From: Pontibacillus litoralis JSM 072002
GTDB taxonomy: Bacteria > Bacillota > Bacilli > Bacillales > BH030062
Length of the DNA stretch: 64,000 nucleotides
Reading direction: 5' to 3'
Assembly: GCF_000775615.1 (NCBI RefSeq)
Contig: NZ_AVPG01000013.1
Location: 21,192 to 85,191 of the forward strand
Shown here: piece by piece, positions 30,671 to 41,036 of the stretch
Numbering within the stretch: the first letter of the stretch is position 1
Layout of the letters: every line of letters begins with the position of its first letter
Translations under genes and position numbers: made by a program
Notes under the pieces: model-generated
The model's input: only the letters and a program-made list of their open reading frames with translations
The model's database searches: none
Told to the model about the DNA's origin: nothing

Positions 30671-31813
30671 CTACTCTGTCGTTAGCATGCGTCCAATGAC
30701 GAGACGTTGTATTTCATTCGTTCCTTCGTAAATTTGGGTAATCTTAGCATCACGCATATAGCGTTCAACAGGGTAATCTTTCGTATATCCGTAGCCGCCG
30801 AATACTTGGACCGCTTCAATCGTTACTCGCATGGAAGCATCACCTGCATAAAGCTTTGCCATTGCGGAAGCTTTTCCGTACGGTTTGCCTTCTGATTCTA
30901 ACCATGCTGCTTGATACGTTAATAAACGTGCTGCTTCTACACTTGTAGCCATGTCTGCTAATTTGAACGAAATGCCTTGATTCCTTGCAATCGGCTTGCC
31001 AAATTGTTCGCGTTCTTTTGCGTAGGCAACAGAAGCATCAAGCGCACCTTGGGCAATGCCAAGCGCTTGGGCGGCAATCCCATTTCGACCACCATCAAGT
31101 GTCGTCATGGCAATCTTGAACCCTTCTCCTTCTTCACCAAGCAAATTGGCAGCTGGAATGCGACAATTTTCAAATATTAGCTCTGTCGTTGGCGAAGAAC
31201 GGATACCTAGTTTCTTTTCCTTCTTACCAAATGTGAAGCCAGGGGTACCTTTCTCAACGATAAACGCACTAATCCCTTTGTGGTTTGCGTCTGTATCTGT
31301 TTTAGCAAAAACGACATAGATGTCACCCACACCACCGTTCGTAATCCATACTTTGCTACCGTTTAGCACATATTCTTCTCCATCTTTTTTTGCGGTCGTT
31401 TTCATGGAGGCGACATCGGACCCTGCCCCTGGCTCAGACAATGCATACGCTCCGAGTTTCTCTCCTTGCGCTAGCTGCGTTAGAAACGTTTTCTTCTGTT
31501 GCTCGTTTCCGTATTTATAGATTGGCCAGCTTGCAAGGGAAATGTGCGCTGATAACGTAACACCGGTAGAAGCACACACCCGGGACAATTCTTCTACGGC
31601 TATCACATAACTGACAAAGTCCGATTCAATGCCACCATACGCTTCTGGCCACGGAATACCTGTTAAACCTAGTTGTGCCATCTTGTCAAAAATTTCTCGA
31701 TCAAACCGTTCCTCTTCATCGCGTTCTGCTGCCGTCGGTTCTACTTCATTCTTAGCAAAATCTCGCACCATTTTACGTAGCATTTCTTGTTCTTCTGTTA
31801 ATTGAAAGTTCAT
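30671..31813 (-). CDS. acdA: Acyl-CoA dehydrogenase (AcdA-like)
   Basis: FAD enzyme that introduces the alpha-beta double bond in acyl-CoA. The 380 residues have the standard ACAD layout: N-terminal helical domain, beta domain with [14 protein letters not shown], and C-terminal helices with catalytic base Glu363 in [11 protein letters not shown]. It is one of two tandem paralogues. It matches the place of acdA in the B. subtilis fadF-acdA-rpoE block; chain-length preference cannot be read from sequence. Confidence 0.92.
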   Translation of the reverse strand: MNFQLTEEQEMLRKMVRDFAKNEVEPTAAERDEEERFDREIFDKMAQLGLTGIPWPEAYGGIESDFVSYVIAVEELSRVCASTGVTLSAHISLASWPIYKYGNEQQKKTFLTQLAQGEKLGAYALSEPGAGSDVASMKTTAKKDGEEYVLNGSKVWITNGGVGDIYVVFAKTDTDANHKGISAFIVEKGTPGFTFGKKEKKLGIRSSPTTELIFENCRIPAANLLGEEGEGFKIAMTTLDGGRNGIAAQALGIAQGALDASVAYAKEREQFGKPIARNQGISFKLADMATSVEAARLLTYQAAWLESEGKPYGKASAMAKLYAGDASMRVTIEAVQVFGGYGYTKDYPVERYMRDAKITQIYEGTNEIQRLVIGRMLTTE

Positions 31814-31832
31814 TTCCTTCTCCCCCTTGCCA

Positions 31833-32972
31833 TTATTTCAATACGTGTTTCCCAATGACGACACGCTGAATTTCATTGGTACCTTCATATATTTCACACA
31901 CTTTCGCATCACGGAAAAAACGCTCGACTGGATAATCTTCTGTATAGCCATATCCGCCATACACTTGAATGGCTTCAGTAGCAACGTTCATTGCAGCTTG
32001 AGAAGCAGTCATTTTCGCCATCGACGCCTCTTTGCCACAGTCAATCCCTTGATGACGTAAATTAGCTGCATGATAGGTTAATAGTTTCGCAGCTTCTACG
32101 CTTGTAGCCATATCAGCTAACTTAAAAGATATGCCTTGATTCCGTGCAATAGGCTTACCAAATTGCTCTCGTTCTTTCGCATAACCGACTGCATGCTCTA
32201 AAGCCGCTTCTGCAATTCCTAATGATTGAGCGGCAATACCGATGCGCCCAACATTCAAGTTTGCCATCGCTATCTTAAACCCTTCTCCTTCTTCACCAAG
32301 TCGCTGCTCGGCTGGAATGCGGCAGTTATCAAAGTTAAGCGTTACCGTCCCGGAACCATTCATCCCCATTTTGTGTTCCTTTTTACCAATTTCAAACCCA
32401 GAAGTATTGCGCTCTACAATAAATGCCGTTACCCCTTTATTCCCTGCATTACTATCTGTTCGGGCAAACACAATGAATGTATCCGCTTTCTCACCATTTG
32501 TAATAAATACTTTGGAGCCGTTTAAAATATATTCTTCTCCTTCACGAACTGCTTTCATCTTTAATGAACCTGCATCTGACCCAGCTCCTGGCTCCGTTAA
32601 AGCAAATGCTCCCAAAAATTCGCCTGATGCTAGCTTCGGAATATACTTTTGCTTCTGCTCCTCTGTTCCAAAGTAAAGAATCGGGTTCGTCCCTACAGAT
32701 GTATGCACAGATAAAATGACCCCTACAGAAGCGCTCACTTTGGACAGTTCATGAATAGCGATAATATAAGACGGAAAATCCATCCCTGACCCGCCGTACT
32801 GTTCTGGAATTGGTATTCCCATTAAACCAATGTCACCCATTTGCTTGATTAGCTCTATCGGAAAGTAATCTTCTTGATCCATTTGTTGTACGATTGGTGC
32901 GACTTCCTTGTTCGCAAAGTCACGAACCATTTTGCGCATCATGTGTTGTTCTTCTGTAAATTGTAGGTTCAT
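31833..32972 (-). CDS. Acyl-CoA dehydrogenase, second paralogue
   Basis: 379-residue ACAD closely similar to its neighbour, with [39 protein letters not shown] (shared with the neighbour) and the catalytic EGTNEIQR near the C-terminus. It looks like a short-chain butyryl-CoA dehydrogenase. The start is the ATG of MNLQFTEEQ after GGAGGA; an upstream extension reads back into the hbd gene. The pair probably arose by duplication and split short-chain and branched substrates. Confidence 0.92.
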   Translation of the reverse strand: MNLQFTEEQHMMRKMVRDFANKEVAPIVQQMDQEDYFPIELIKQMGDIGLMGIPIPEQYGGSGMDFPSYIIAIHELSKVSASVGVILSVHTSVGTNPILYFGTEEQKQKYIPKLASGEFLGAFALTEPGAGSDAGSLKMKAVREGEEYILNGSKVFITNGEKADTFIVFARTDSNAGNKGVTAFIVERNTSGFEIGKKEHKMGMNGSGTVTLNFDNCRIPAEQRLGEEGEGFKIAMANLNVGRIGIAAQSLGIAEAALEHAVGYAKEREQFGKPIARNQGISFKLADMATSVEAAKLLTYHAANLRHQGIDCGKEASMAKMTASQAAMNVATEAIQVYGGYGYTEDYPVERFFRDAKVCEIYEGTNEIQRVVIGKHVLK

Positions 32973-32992
32973 GTTCCATCCTCCGCTCTGTT

Positions 32993-33847
32993 TTAACCTT
33001 CGTATTGATAAAATCCTCTGCCTGATTTCTTCCCTAGCCAACCTGCTTGCACGTATTGACGTAACAATGGACACGGCCGATACTTACTATCACCAAATCC
33101 TTCATGCAGTACTTCCATAATGGATAAGCACGTATCTAAACCGATAAAATCCGCTAGCGTTAATGGTCCCATCGGGTGATTCATTCCTAGCTTCATGACG
33201 TCATCTACTGCTTGAGGATTCGCTACTCCTTCATAAACGGTATAGATTGCTTCGTTAATCATTGGCATTAACACACGATTGGAAACAAAGCCAGGAAAAT
33301 CGCGCACTTCTACTGGTGTTTTGGCAAGTTTCAGCGTCATGTCATGAATTGCTTGGTACGTTTCATGACTCGTTTGAAGCCCACGAATAATTTCGACGAG
33401 TTTCATTACTGGAACAGGGTTCATAAAGTGCATACCGATGACTCGCTCTGGGCGATTGGTAGCAGCAGCGATTTCCGTAATAGGCAGCGAGCTCGTATTC
33501 GAAGCTAAAATAGCATGTTTCGGAGCGTGCGTATCTAACGCAGTGAACACTTGTTTTTTCACATCCATGTTCTCGACAACCGCTTCAATTACTAAATCAC
33601 AATCATTTGCCTCTGCTAAATTCGTAGTCATCGATAATCGTTGCATCGTTGCATCACAATCTGAGGCGGTCATTTTCTCTTTTTCCACCGCTTTGGTTAA
33701 TCGCTTCTCGATACCTGCTTTGCCTTTCTGTAAAGCTTCTTCTTCACGATCATTCATCTTCACATTGTAACCTGCTTGTGCACACACTTGGGCAATACCA
33801 GCTCCCATTTGCCCTGCCCCAATCACCATTACCGTTTGTATAGACAT
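32993..33847 (-). CDS. hbd: 3-hydroxybutyryl-CoA dehydrogenase
   Basis: NAD-dependent oxidation of 3-hydroxyacyl-CoA to the 3-keto form. The 284 residues begin with the Rossmann motif [13 protein letters not shown] and contain [16 protein letters not shown] and the C-terminal helical domain ending [16 protein letters not shown]. The start is ATG 33845-33847 after AAAGGGGA. It lies between the thiolase and the dehydrogenase pair (mmgB-like). Confidence 0.94.
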   Translation of the reverse strand: MSIQTVMVIGAGQMGAGIAQVCAQAGYNVKMNDREEEALQKGKAGIEKRLTKAVEKEKMTASDCDATMQRLSMTTNLAEANDCDLVIEAVVENMDVKKQVFTALDTHAPKHAILASNTSSLPITEIAAATNRPERVIGMHFMNPVPVMKLVEIIRGLQTSHETYQAIHDMTLKLAKTPVEVRDFPGFVSNRVLMPMINEAIYTVYEGVANPQAVDDVMKLGMNHPMGPLTLADFIGLDTCLSIMEVLHEGFGDSKYRPCPLLRQYVQAGWLGKKSGRGFYQYEG

Positions 33848-33872
33848 ATTCTTATCCCCTTTCTCACGCTCG

Positions 33873-35060
33873 TTATTGCTTGGGTACTTCAATCATGACG
33901 GCATCCCCTTGGCCACCTCCACTACAAATAGCAGCAATGCCAATGCCTCCTCCCCGGCGCTTCAATTCATGCATTAATGTAATAATGATTCTTGCGCCAC
34001 TCGCGCCAATTGGATGGCCTAACGCAATTGCTCCACCATTGACATTCACTTTGTCTAGATCTAAGCCAGCAATTTTGCCGCTTGCTAACGATACAGCAGC
34101 AAACGCTTCGTTCACTTCAAATAAATCAATTTCTTCTAACGTTTTGCCTGCTTTCTTCAACAAACTGTTCATTACTAGACCAGGCGTTTTTGGAAAGTCT
34201 TTCGCTTCTACGGCTACTTCATCATGAGCTAGAATCGTCGCCATTGGTTGATACCCGTGTGCTGATGCGTATTGTTGGGACATTAATAACATAGCCCCTG
34301 CCCCGTCATTTACTCCTGGAGCGTTTCCTGCTGTAATCGTTCCATTTGCATCGAACACAGGATTTAGTTTACGAAGCGCCTCTACGGACGTAGTTTTTCG
34401 CGGTGCTTCATCTTTCTCTACCAAAAGCGGATCTCCTTTACGTTGTGGCACTTCTACTGGAGTAATTTCCTCTGCAAATGTACCGTTTTCCATTGCTGCA
34501 ACAGCTAATTGATGACTTCGATACGCCCATTCATCTTGCTCTTCTCGACTTAATTCATATTCTGAAGCTGTTTCGTTACCGTACGTCCCCATATGCACGC
34601 CTTTAAATGTACACGTTAATCCGTCATGCACCATTAAATCCTTTACTACTTGATCACCCATGCGAAAGCCAAAGCGTGCTTTTGGCATAAAGTATGGTGC
34701 ATTACTCATGCTTTCCATACCACCCGCAACAATGACTTGCTCATCCCCTAAGCGAATAAGCTGATCAGCTAACGTCACACTTCTCATTCCAGAAGCACAT
34801 ACCTTATTAATCGTTTCTGTTTTCACTTCCCACGGGATACCAGCATTTCGAGACGCTTGCCTTGATGGAATCTGTCCTTGTCCCCCTTGCAATACCGTCC
34901 CCATTATAACTTCATCCACTTTCTCAGGTTCAAAATCTGCCCGTTCTAAAGCTGCTTTAATGGCTACTCCACCTAATTGTGCAGCACTTAATGCACTTAA
35001 GCTTCCACCCAATTTTCCAAACGGGGTTCTTACACCCGATACAATTACCGTTTTCGTCAT
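33873..35060 (-). CDS. thl: Acetyl-CoA acetyltransferase (thiolase)
   Basis: Cleaves acetoacetyl-CoA or longer 3-ketoacyl-CoA with CoA, or runs in reverse. The 395 residues hold Cys88 ([10 protein letters not shown]), the [10 protein letters not shown] histidine and the CSGGGQGDA cysteine, the full thiolase set. First gene of the operon thl-hbd-acd-acdA-meaB-tetR-icmF, with a promoter and candidate operator just upstream (mmgA-like). Confidence 0.94.
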   Translation of the reverse strand: MTKTVIVSGVRTPFGKLGGSLSALSAAQLGGVAIKAALERADFEPEKVDEVIMGTVLQGGQGQIPSRQASRNAGIPWEVKTETINKVCASGMRSVTLADQLIRLGDEQVIVAGGMESMSNAPYFMPKARFGFRMGDQVVKDLMVHDGLTCTFKGVHMGTYGNETASEYELSREEQDEWAYRSHQLAVAAMENGTFAEEITPVEVPQRKGDPLLVEKDEAPRKTTSVEALRKLNPVFDANGTITAGNAPGVNDGAGAMLLMSQQYASAHGYQPMATILAHDEVAVEAKDFPKTPGLVMNSLLKKAGKTLEEIDLFEVNEAFAAVSLASGKIAGLDLDKVNVNGGAIALGHPIGASGARIIITLMHELKRRGGGIGIAAICSGGGQGDAVMIEVPKQ

Positions 35061-35098
35061 CTTACTTCCTCCCTTAAATTGGTTGCGCTTTCATTTTT

Positions 35099-35137
35099 AA
35101 TATAGAAAACGTATGCTATCGACTGAACGGTCGCTCA
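35099..35137 (-). promoter_or_regulatory. thl operon promoter with candidate TetR operator
   Basis: TTCAGT (35122-35127), 17 bases, TATATT (35099-35104) on the minus strand. The near-perfect 14-bp palindrome TGAACGGTCGCTCA (35124-35137; half-site TGARCG) overlaps the -35 box and is a plausible binding site for the TetR regulator in this operon. Confidence 0.5.
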
Positions 35138-35155
35138 ACAAAAGACGAATAGAAA

Positions 35156-35178
35156 AGTGTACGAATGTTCTGTACACT
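35156..35178 (-). terminator. fadF terminator
   Basis: AGTGTAC (35156-35162) pairs with GTACACT (35172-35178), 9-base loop, then TTTTCT on the minus strand, 15 bases after the fadF stop. Confidence 0.65.
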
Positions 35179-35192
35179 CTCCATTTCGACAT

Positions 35193-37316
35193 TTAAGCAG
35201 TTTTATCCTTTTTCTCTTCTCCAAAAATCGACCGAGCTAGAATCTCTGCAATATCACTTGTGCTTACTGTATCTTCTACTTCTTTCGCTTTCGTTCCGTC
35301 ACTTAACATCGTTAAACAATACGGACAACCACTAGAAATAGTAGTTGGAGCTACTTGAAGTGCCTGTTCTGTTCGAGCCTCGTTCACACGGTTACCTGAT
35401 TTCTCTTCCATCCACATCATACCGCCTCCAGCTCCACAGCACATGCCGTTTTCACGATTACGGTTCATCTCCACTATTTGGACACCTGGAATCATTTTAA
35501 GAATGTCTCGTGGTGGTTCATACACTTCGTTGTAACGGCCCAAATAACAAGAATCATGATACGTAATCGTTTCATTCACATCATACTTCGGTTGCAAGCG
35601 TCCTTCTTTCACAAGCTGCGCTAACAGCTCTGTATGGTGCACAACCTCTCCTTCAAAGCCGAAATCAGGATATTCTCGTTTAAACACATTGTATGCATGC
35701 GGATCAATGGTTACGATTTTCTTCACGTTATGCTTCTCGAAATCTTTTATATTTTTCTCCGCTAATTCTTGGAACAGAAATTCATTCCCTAATCGACGTG
35801 CTGTGTCACCAGAGTTACGCTCTTTATTTCCTAAAATAGCAAACTTGACTCCAGCTTCACTCAATAACCTCGCGAAAGCCATCGCAATCTTCTGACTACG
35901 GTTATCATACGAGCCCATGGAACCAACCCAGAACAAGTATTCAAATGTTTCTCCTGCTTTTTCGACTTCTTTCACTGTCGGAATCTGAACGCTTTCTCCT
36001 TCATCCTTCCAATTTTCGCGCTCTTTCTTAGAAAGCCCCCATGGATTCCCTTGACGCTCGATGTTCATCATCGCACGCTGCGCTTCAGGGTCCATTTTTC
36101 CCTCTGTTAATACGAGGTAACGGCGCAAGTCAATAATTTTATCTACATGCTCGTTCATTACTGGACATTGATCTTCGCAATTTCGACACGTTGTACATGC
36201 CCATATCTCTTCTTCTGTAATGACATCGCCAATTAACGCTGTACTATTAACGTTGTCTAACGCTGCTGCTGACTCTTGAGAAGCCCTCGCCATTTGCGCC
36301 AACTGATTACCTTGCGTACTAGCAAACGCACCAGCGGGAACCCAAGGTGATTTGCCCGTAACAGCTGCACCTTTTTCCGTTAAATGATCGCGCAGCCGGA
36401 CAATTAAATCCATCGGCGACAGCATTTTTCCTGTTCCTGTTGCTGGGCAAGAGTTCGTACATCGGCCACATTCTACACATGCGTATAAATCAATCATTTG
36501 TAAGTAAGTAAAATCTTCAATCTTTCCTGCCCCGAAGTACACATCCTCTTCTGATTCTTCATCTAAGTCGAAGTTAATTTTCGACAACTTACCTGTACGC
36601 TTGTCTTTGTTCATAAAAACGTTTACCGGGCCAGCGATTAAGTGGGCGTGCTTGGATTGGGGAACATACACTAAAAACGTTAAAAGAATAAGTAAGTGGA
36701 CCCACCAGCTAATAAAGAAAATTACCGCAGCAGCTGTACTGCCAATCCAACCGAATGCCAAAGCAATCAAGGAAGCTACAGGCTCTGTCCACGATCCACT
36801 TTCCCCATGCCATATTAATTCCATGCCATTGCCGAGTAGTACGGATAACATAAGTGTACCGATAAAAATAAGCACTAAGCCTGCCTTAAACCCACGTTTC
36901 AAACGTACGAGCTTCTCCACGTAGCGACGATAAAAAGCCCAAATGACTGCTACTAAAATCATTAACGTCACTAGCTCTTGAAAGAAAACAAAGCCTGGAT
37001 AAAGTGGACCAAGTGGTAGATGTGATCCAGGCGATAACCCTTTCACGATAAAATCAATAGCACCAAATTGAACAAGAATAAAACCGTAGAACATCATGAC
37101 ATGAATGGCGCCAGATTTTTTGTCCTTTAACAGTTTCTTCTGTCCAAATACATACGTCCCAATATCTTTCAGTCGCTCTTTCCATTGCAAATCAAATTCC
37201 ATTTTCTGACCCAACTGAATGTATGCAATTCGCGTACGCACAACCTGCACAAATAGAAACAGTCCATACGCCGTAACCGCTACAAATAAGAGCCAATTTA
37301 ACCAAAGCAAATTCAT
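35193..37316 (-). CDS. fadF: Membrane iron-sulfur oxidoreductase FadF
   Basis: Probably passes electrons from acyl-CoA dehydrogenases or electron-transfer flavoprotein into the membrane quinone pool. The 707 residues have about six membrane helices in the first 240, two 4Fe-4S motifs (CVECGRCTNSCP and CTTCRNCEDQCP) and two CCG-type domains (DSCYLGRYNE, MCCGAGGGMMWME) as in heterodisulfide reductase subunits. It matches ywjF/fadF of B. subtilis, a FadR-controlled gene, and a FadR box covers its promoter. Confidence 0.93.
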   Translation of the reverse strand: MNLLWLNWLLFVAVTAYGLFLFVQVVRTRIAYIQLGQKMEFDLQWKERLKDIGTYVFGQKKLLKDKKSGAIHVMMFYGFILVQFGAIDFIVKGLSPGSHLPLGPLYPGFVFFQELVTLMILVAVIWAFYRRYVEKLVRLKRGFKAGLVLIFIGTLMLSVLLGNGMELIWHGESGSWTEPVASLIALAFGWIGSTAAAVIFFISWWVHLLILLTFLVYVPQSKHAHLIAGPVNVFMNKDKRTGKLSKINFDLDEESEEDVYFGAGKIEDFTYLQMIDLYACVECGRCTNSCPATGTGKMLSPMDLIVRLRDHLTEKGAAVTGKSPWVPAGAFASTQGNQLAQMARASQESAAALDNVNSTALIGDVITEEEIWACTTCRNCEDQCPVMNEHVDKIIDLRRYLVLTEGKMDPEAQRAMMNIERQGNPWGLSKKERENWKDEGESVQIPTVKEVEKAGETFEYLFWVGSMGSYDNRSQKIAMAFARLLSEAGVKFAILGNKERNSGDTARRLGNEFLFQELAEKNIKDFEKHNVKKIVTIDPHAYNVFKREYPDFGFEGEVVHHTELLAQLVKEGRLQPKYDVNETITYHDSCYLGRYNEVYEPPRDILKMIPGVQIVEMNRNRENGMCCGAGGGMMWMEEKSGNRVNEARTEQALQVAPTTISSGCPYCLTMLSDGTKAKEVEDTVSTSDIAEILARSIFGEEKKDKTA

Positions 37317-37404
37317 TTCACTTCCCCCTCTGTTTCGATTTCCCCCAACGCTTATTATGTCGAAATTATTACAACAACAAAAATATTCTGACTACTATAC
37401 CTTT

Positions 37405-37433
37405 ATATTAATAATGAATGAGCATTCAGTCAA
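37405..37433 (-). promoter_or_regulatory. Sigma-A promoter of fadF
   Basis: TTGACT (37428-37433), 17 bases, TAATAT (37405-37410) on the minus strand. The FadR box lies over the -35 box and spacer. Confidence 0.85.
37415..37432 (-). promoter_or_regulatory. FadR operator at fadF
   Basis: Minus-strand TGACTGAATGCTCATTCA matches the B. subtilis FadR consensus TGAATGAMTANTCATTCA at all but two positions. It overlaps the -35 and spacer of the fadF promoter, the expected place for a repressor released by long-chain acyl-CoA. The fadR gene itself is not identified in the window. Confidence 0.8.
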
Positions 37434-37500
37434 CTATTAATATGGATTTTGTTGTAGATTTATGGTTTTTCGGGAACGCTACAGTCAAAAGGACGAGGAT

Positions 37501-38700
37501 GTGAAACGTTTGATTTTATTGCTTAGTTTATTGGTGTTATGTATCATTGCTGGACTGCTTTGGATCGACTACACACTTGGCAAAAAGCAGCATATGAAAC
37601 ACGTGCGGAGCTTAGAATTTGACGAACAATTAGGAGATTGCACGTTGTATACGATTGGGGATAGCTTTCTAACTAATTTGTTCCATGATATTCAAAACGC
37701 AGAAGCGCACATTGACATGCTTTTCTTTATCGTAAAGAAGGACGCCATCAGTATGGAGCTTTTACATTTATTAAAAAAGAAAGCAACCCAAGGAGTTACC
37801 GTTCGCTTTATGCTCGACCGGATTGGCGGCTATCGAGTGAATAGGGCTATGATCAAGGATTTGAAAAAAGCGGGCGTCCAATTCACATACACTGCCACAC
37901 CTCGTTTCCCATTCTTTTTTTATCAATTGAATCGGCGTAACCACCGCAAAATAACTATCATTGATGGAAAAGTCGCCTATGTCGGAGGCTTCAATGTCGC
38001 TAAAGAGTACATAAGCCGCGATCCAAGACTTGGCAACTGGCGTGACTATCATTTACGAGTAGTGGGACGAGTAATCCATCCATACGCGGCCGTTTTTAAC
38101 GATGATTGGGATATTGCCAATGGAGAACAGAAGCATCCCATTGTGAAAAATACGAACGAAGGAAATAAAGAAATGCGCATCATCGCTACTGACGGCCCAC
38201 CTCTGGAACAAGTATTTCATGAAATGATCGAAGAAGCCGAACAGGAAATATGCATTGGTACCCCTTATTTCATTCCGAGCGAACGATTATTCCAAAGCTT
38301 GTTAGCTGCATTAAAACGTGGTGTGCATGTGCATGTAATTGTACCAATGAAATCTGATCATCCTCTCGTTAAAGAAGCAGGGTTACACTATTTATACCGT
38401 TTGCGAGCTGCTGGCGGTGACGTGTATTTCTTTGACTTAGGATTCTATCACGCCAAAGTGTTCATCGTCGATCAGAAGTATTGTGATATCGGAACCGCTA
38501 ACTTTGACCGCCGCAGTCTTTACTTGAATCAAGAAATCAATACACTTATATATGACCAAGCGTTTGTGGAAGAAGTAAGGCTTTCCTTTGATCATGATAT
38601 GCAAGATAGCCAGCCCTTTCATGAGCATTACACGCAACAATTCCATTATGGAACCAAAATTCGAATGGGACTTGCCTATATACTGCGTCCATTTTTATAG
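37501..38700 (+). CDS. clsB: Minor cardiolipin synthase ClsB-like
   Basis: Phospholipase-D superfamily enzyme that joins two phosphatidylglycerols. The 399 residues have one N-terminal membrane helix (about 4-24), then two HKD motifs: NHRKITIIDGKVAYVGG and YHAKVFIVDQKYCDIGTANFD. A single anchor and this length match B. subtilis YwjE/ClsB rather than ClsA. The start is GTG 37501 after AGGACGAGGA; an upstream ATG at 37462 has no ribosome site. It is divergent from fadF. Confidence 0.88.
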   Translation: MKRLILLLSLLVLCIIAGLLWIDYTLGKKQHMKHVRSLEFDEQLGDCTLYTIGDSFLTNLFHDIQNAEAHIDMLFFIVKKDAISMELLHLLKKKATQGVTVRFMLDRIGGYRVNRAMIKDLKKAGVQFTYTATPRFPFFFYQLNRRNHRKITIIDGKVAYVGGFNVAKEYISRDPRLGNWRDYHLRVVGRVIHPYAAVFNDDWDIANGEQKHPIVKNTNEGNKEMRIIATDGPPLEQVFHEMIEEAEQEICIGTPYFIPSERLFQSLLAALKRGVHVHVIVPMKSDHPLVKEAGLHYLYRLRAAGGDVYFFDLGFYHAKVFIVDQKYCDIGTANFDRRSLYLNQEINTLIYDQAFVEEVRLSFDHDMQDSQPFHEHYTQQFHYGTKIRMGLAYILRPFL

Positions 38701-38723
38701 TGTGTGCTGTCCCACCGCCATTA

Positions 38724-38754
38724 AAAAAATCCTGGCGAATGGCCAGGATTTTTT
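38724..38754. terminator. Bidirectional terminator, clsB and argS
   Basis: TCCTGGC (38730-38736) pairs with GCCAGGA (38742-38748), 5-base loop, flanked by A7 and T6 between the convergent genes. Confidence 0.92.
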
Positions 38755-38760
38755 GTCCCC

Positions 38761-40431
38761 TTACATGCGTTCTGGGGCGGATACTGCGATTAGGTTAAGC
38801 GCATTTTGAATCGTTTGTTTTGTTGCTTTCATAAGGCCGATTCTTGCTTGTGTGCCTTGTACATCATTTTCGTCAATTACTTTTACTGCGTTGTAGAAGC
38901 TGTGTAAGTCGGATGCCAGGTCAAATGCATATTGTGTCATGCGATGTGGTGTGCGTTTTTGAGCTGCATCTGCTACGACTTGTGGGAAGTCTCCTAAGCG
39001 TTTAAGTAGTGCTTCTTCCTTTTCGGAGTTTAGTTTAGCGAGATCGCTTCCTTCTTGATACGAATATCCTTTTTCTTCAGCTTGACGAAGCATGCTGCAA
39101 ATTCGCGCGTGTGCGTATTGTACGTAAAATACTGGATTATCATTGGATTCTGATGTTGCTAAGTCCATATCGAAATCAAGATGTGAATCACTTGAACGCA
39201 TTACGAAGAAGTAGCGCATTGCATCGATTCCTACTTCATCCATTAACTCGCGCAACGTAACAGCTTTTCCTGTACGTTTACTCATTTTCACCTTTTCTCC
39301 ATTTTGGAAAAGGTTGACCATTTGAATGATTTCTACTTCCAATGTATTTGCTTCGTATCCAAGTGCTTGGATAGCTGCTTTCATACGCGGAATGTAGCCG
39401 TGGTGATCGGCCCCCCAAATATTAATAAGCGTTTCAAAGCCACGATCTAGTTTGTTTAAATGGTACGCGACATCTGGCGTTAAGTATGTGTATGAGCCGT
39501 CATTTTTTATGAGTACGCGGTCTTTGTCATCACCAAAGTCTGTTGAACGGAACCATGTTGCACCTTCATGCTCGTATACATAGCCTTTTTCTTTTAAGGT
39601 ATCTACTGCTTTTTGAACTTTATTTTGTTCATATAAAGAAGTTTCAGAGAACCATTCGTTAAATGGTACACGGAAAGCAGCAAGGTCTTGTTCAATTTTC
39701 TTCAATTCGATTTGTAACCCGTACTGGCGGAAAAATGCTAGTCGTTCTTCTTGTGATTTGTGTTTCCATTCATCACCGTATTCTTCTTTTAATTGTTCGC
39801 CAATCCCGATAATGTCCTTACCATGATAGCCATCTTCAGGCATTGGGAAATCCTCCCCTAATGCTTGCATGTAACGTGCTTCAACGGATGTTGCTAAGTT
39901 ATTGATTTGGTTGCCTGCGTCATTAATATAGTATTCGCGACTAACTTGATAGCCTGCTTTCTCCATAATGTTGCACATTGCGTCCCCTACAGAAGCTCCT
40001 CTGGCATGTCCTAAGTGCAAATCGCCTGTCGGGTTAGCAGATACGAACTCGACTTGTACTTTACGCCCTTGTCCAACCTCACTAGCGCCGTACGCATCAC
40101 CTGCTTGTAAAATTGTTGGCACAAGTTCGGTTAAGTATTGATTGTTCATAAAGAAATTAATAAATCCAGGTCCCGCAATTTCCACTTTTTCGATGGACGC
40201 TTTGGATGTATCAAAATGAGCGATCATATCTTCAGCAATTTGGCGAGGTGCTTTTCGCGCGATTCTTGCTAGCTGCATCGCCATATTTGTCGCATAATCA
40301 CCATGGCTTTTATCCTTTGGTTGTTCTAGAATAACTTCCGGTACTTGTTCTTCTGTTGCTAATTCTGCTTTGAGTACTGCTTGAATAATCTCACTCTTTA
40401 ATTTCTGTTCCGTTTGCTCTACAATGTTCAT
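38761..40431 (-). CDS. argS: Arginyl-tRNA synthetase
   Basis: Class I synthetase that charges tRNA-Arg. The 556 residues have the N-terminal Arg-specific domain (1-110), the HIGH-type motif in [13 protein letters not shown] near 130, KMSKRTGKA near 390 and the C-terminal anticodon-binding helices. AGGAGGG precedes the ATG. It follows ywiB by 18 bp and may be co-transcribed with it. Confidence 0.97.
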   Translation of the reverse strand: MNIVEQTEQKLKSEIIQAVLKAELATEEQVPEVILEQPKDKSHGDYATNMAMQLARIARKAPRQIAEDMIAHFDTSKASIEKVEIAGPGFINFFMNNQYLTELVPTILQAGDAYGASEVGQGRKVQVEFVSANPTGDLHLGHARGASVGDAMCNIMEKAGYQVSREYYINDAGNQINNLATSVEARYMQALGEDFPMPEDGYHGKDIIGIGEQLKEEYGDEWKHKSQEERLAFFRQYGLQIELKKIEQDLAAFRVPFNEWFSETSLYEQNKVQKAVDTLKEKGYVYEHEGATWFRSTDFGDDKDRVLIKNDGSYTYLTPDVAYHLNKLDRGFETLINIWGADHHGYIPRMKAAIQALGYEANTLEVEIIQMVNLFQNGEKVKMSKRTGKAVTLRELMDEVGIDAMRYFFVMRSSDSHLDFDMDLATSESNDNPVFYVQYAHARICSMLRQAEEKGYSYQEGSDLAKLNSEKEEALLKRLGDFPQVVADAAQKRTPHRMTQYAFDLASDLHSFYNAVKVIDENDVQGTQARIGLMKATKQTIQNALNLIAVSAPERM

Positions 40432-40449
40432 CCTTTGCCCTCCTAATAT

Positions 40450-40884
40450 TTAGTTCACTTCTTGAAAGCGTAATGAAAAGCGGTGTCGTTGCTTCACTTG
40501 CCCGTTCATTTCTAAATCATAGACCATTTTTAACATCCCTTTTATAGGTGCGTCTGATTGCTCTAAGTGAATAGACTTCGTGGTCGTTAGCATATGAAAA
40601 TTCCCATATGGATGATGGTATATATTCTCTGTCACCTGCTCCACTTGAAAAATTTGATTCATATGAACAGGTCCCGTGCGACGAACAATGACTTTATCTG
40701 GCTTAATCGTAACCATATTATCAATCGGTTGCTCTTCTTCATGGTGTTCCGTATAACGTATCACTGACGTATTACCTTTACGGATATAATCTCCAGTCTC
40801 TTCTACAACCACCTTCTGTTTATCTTCTCGATCTTTCATTTCCGTTACTAACCTTACTTTAATGGGGATTCGCTCATCTGACAA
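40450..40884 (-). CDS. ywiB: YwiB family protein (DUF1934)
   Basis: Small beta-rich protein of unknown function, predicted calycin-like barrel, found upstream of argS in bacilli. The 144 residues hold VRRTGPVHMNQIFQVEQ and the end LEMNGQVKQRHRFSLRF. The start is uncertain: TTG 40882-40884 has GAGGTG nine bases upstream, while the GTG four codons earlier lies within that ribosome site. Confidence 0.8.
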   Translation of the reverse strand: MSDERIPIKVRLVTEMKDREDKQKVVVEETGDYIRKGNTSVIRYTEHHEEEQPIDNMVTIKPDKVIVRRTGPVHMNQIFQVEQVTENIYHHPYGNFHMLTTTKSIHLEQSDAPIKGMLKMVYDLEMNGQVKQRHRFSLRFQEVN

Positions 40885-40983
40885 CTTGAGTGTCACCTCT
40901 TTTTTTATTTAAACGTTCGGTTTCCTTAACCTTTCTATTATAAAAATTTCGCAACAAAAATACAATAGATGGACACCTTTATA

Positions 40984-41024
40984 CAAAAAAACCTCCTATA
41001 ATGGTTTGGTACCATTACAAAAGG
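40984..41024 (-). terminator. speB terminator
   Basis: A 14-bp stem with G-U pairs (40992-41005 with 41011-41024), 5-base loop, followed by T7 on the minus strand, 12 bases after the speB stop. Confidence 0.9.
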
Positions 41025-41036
41025 CTTTGCACTTAC

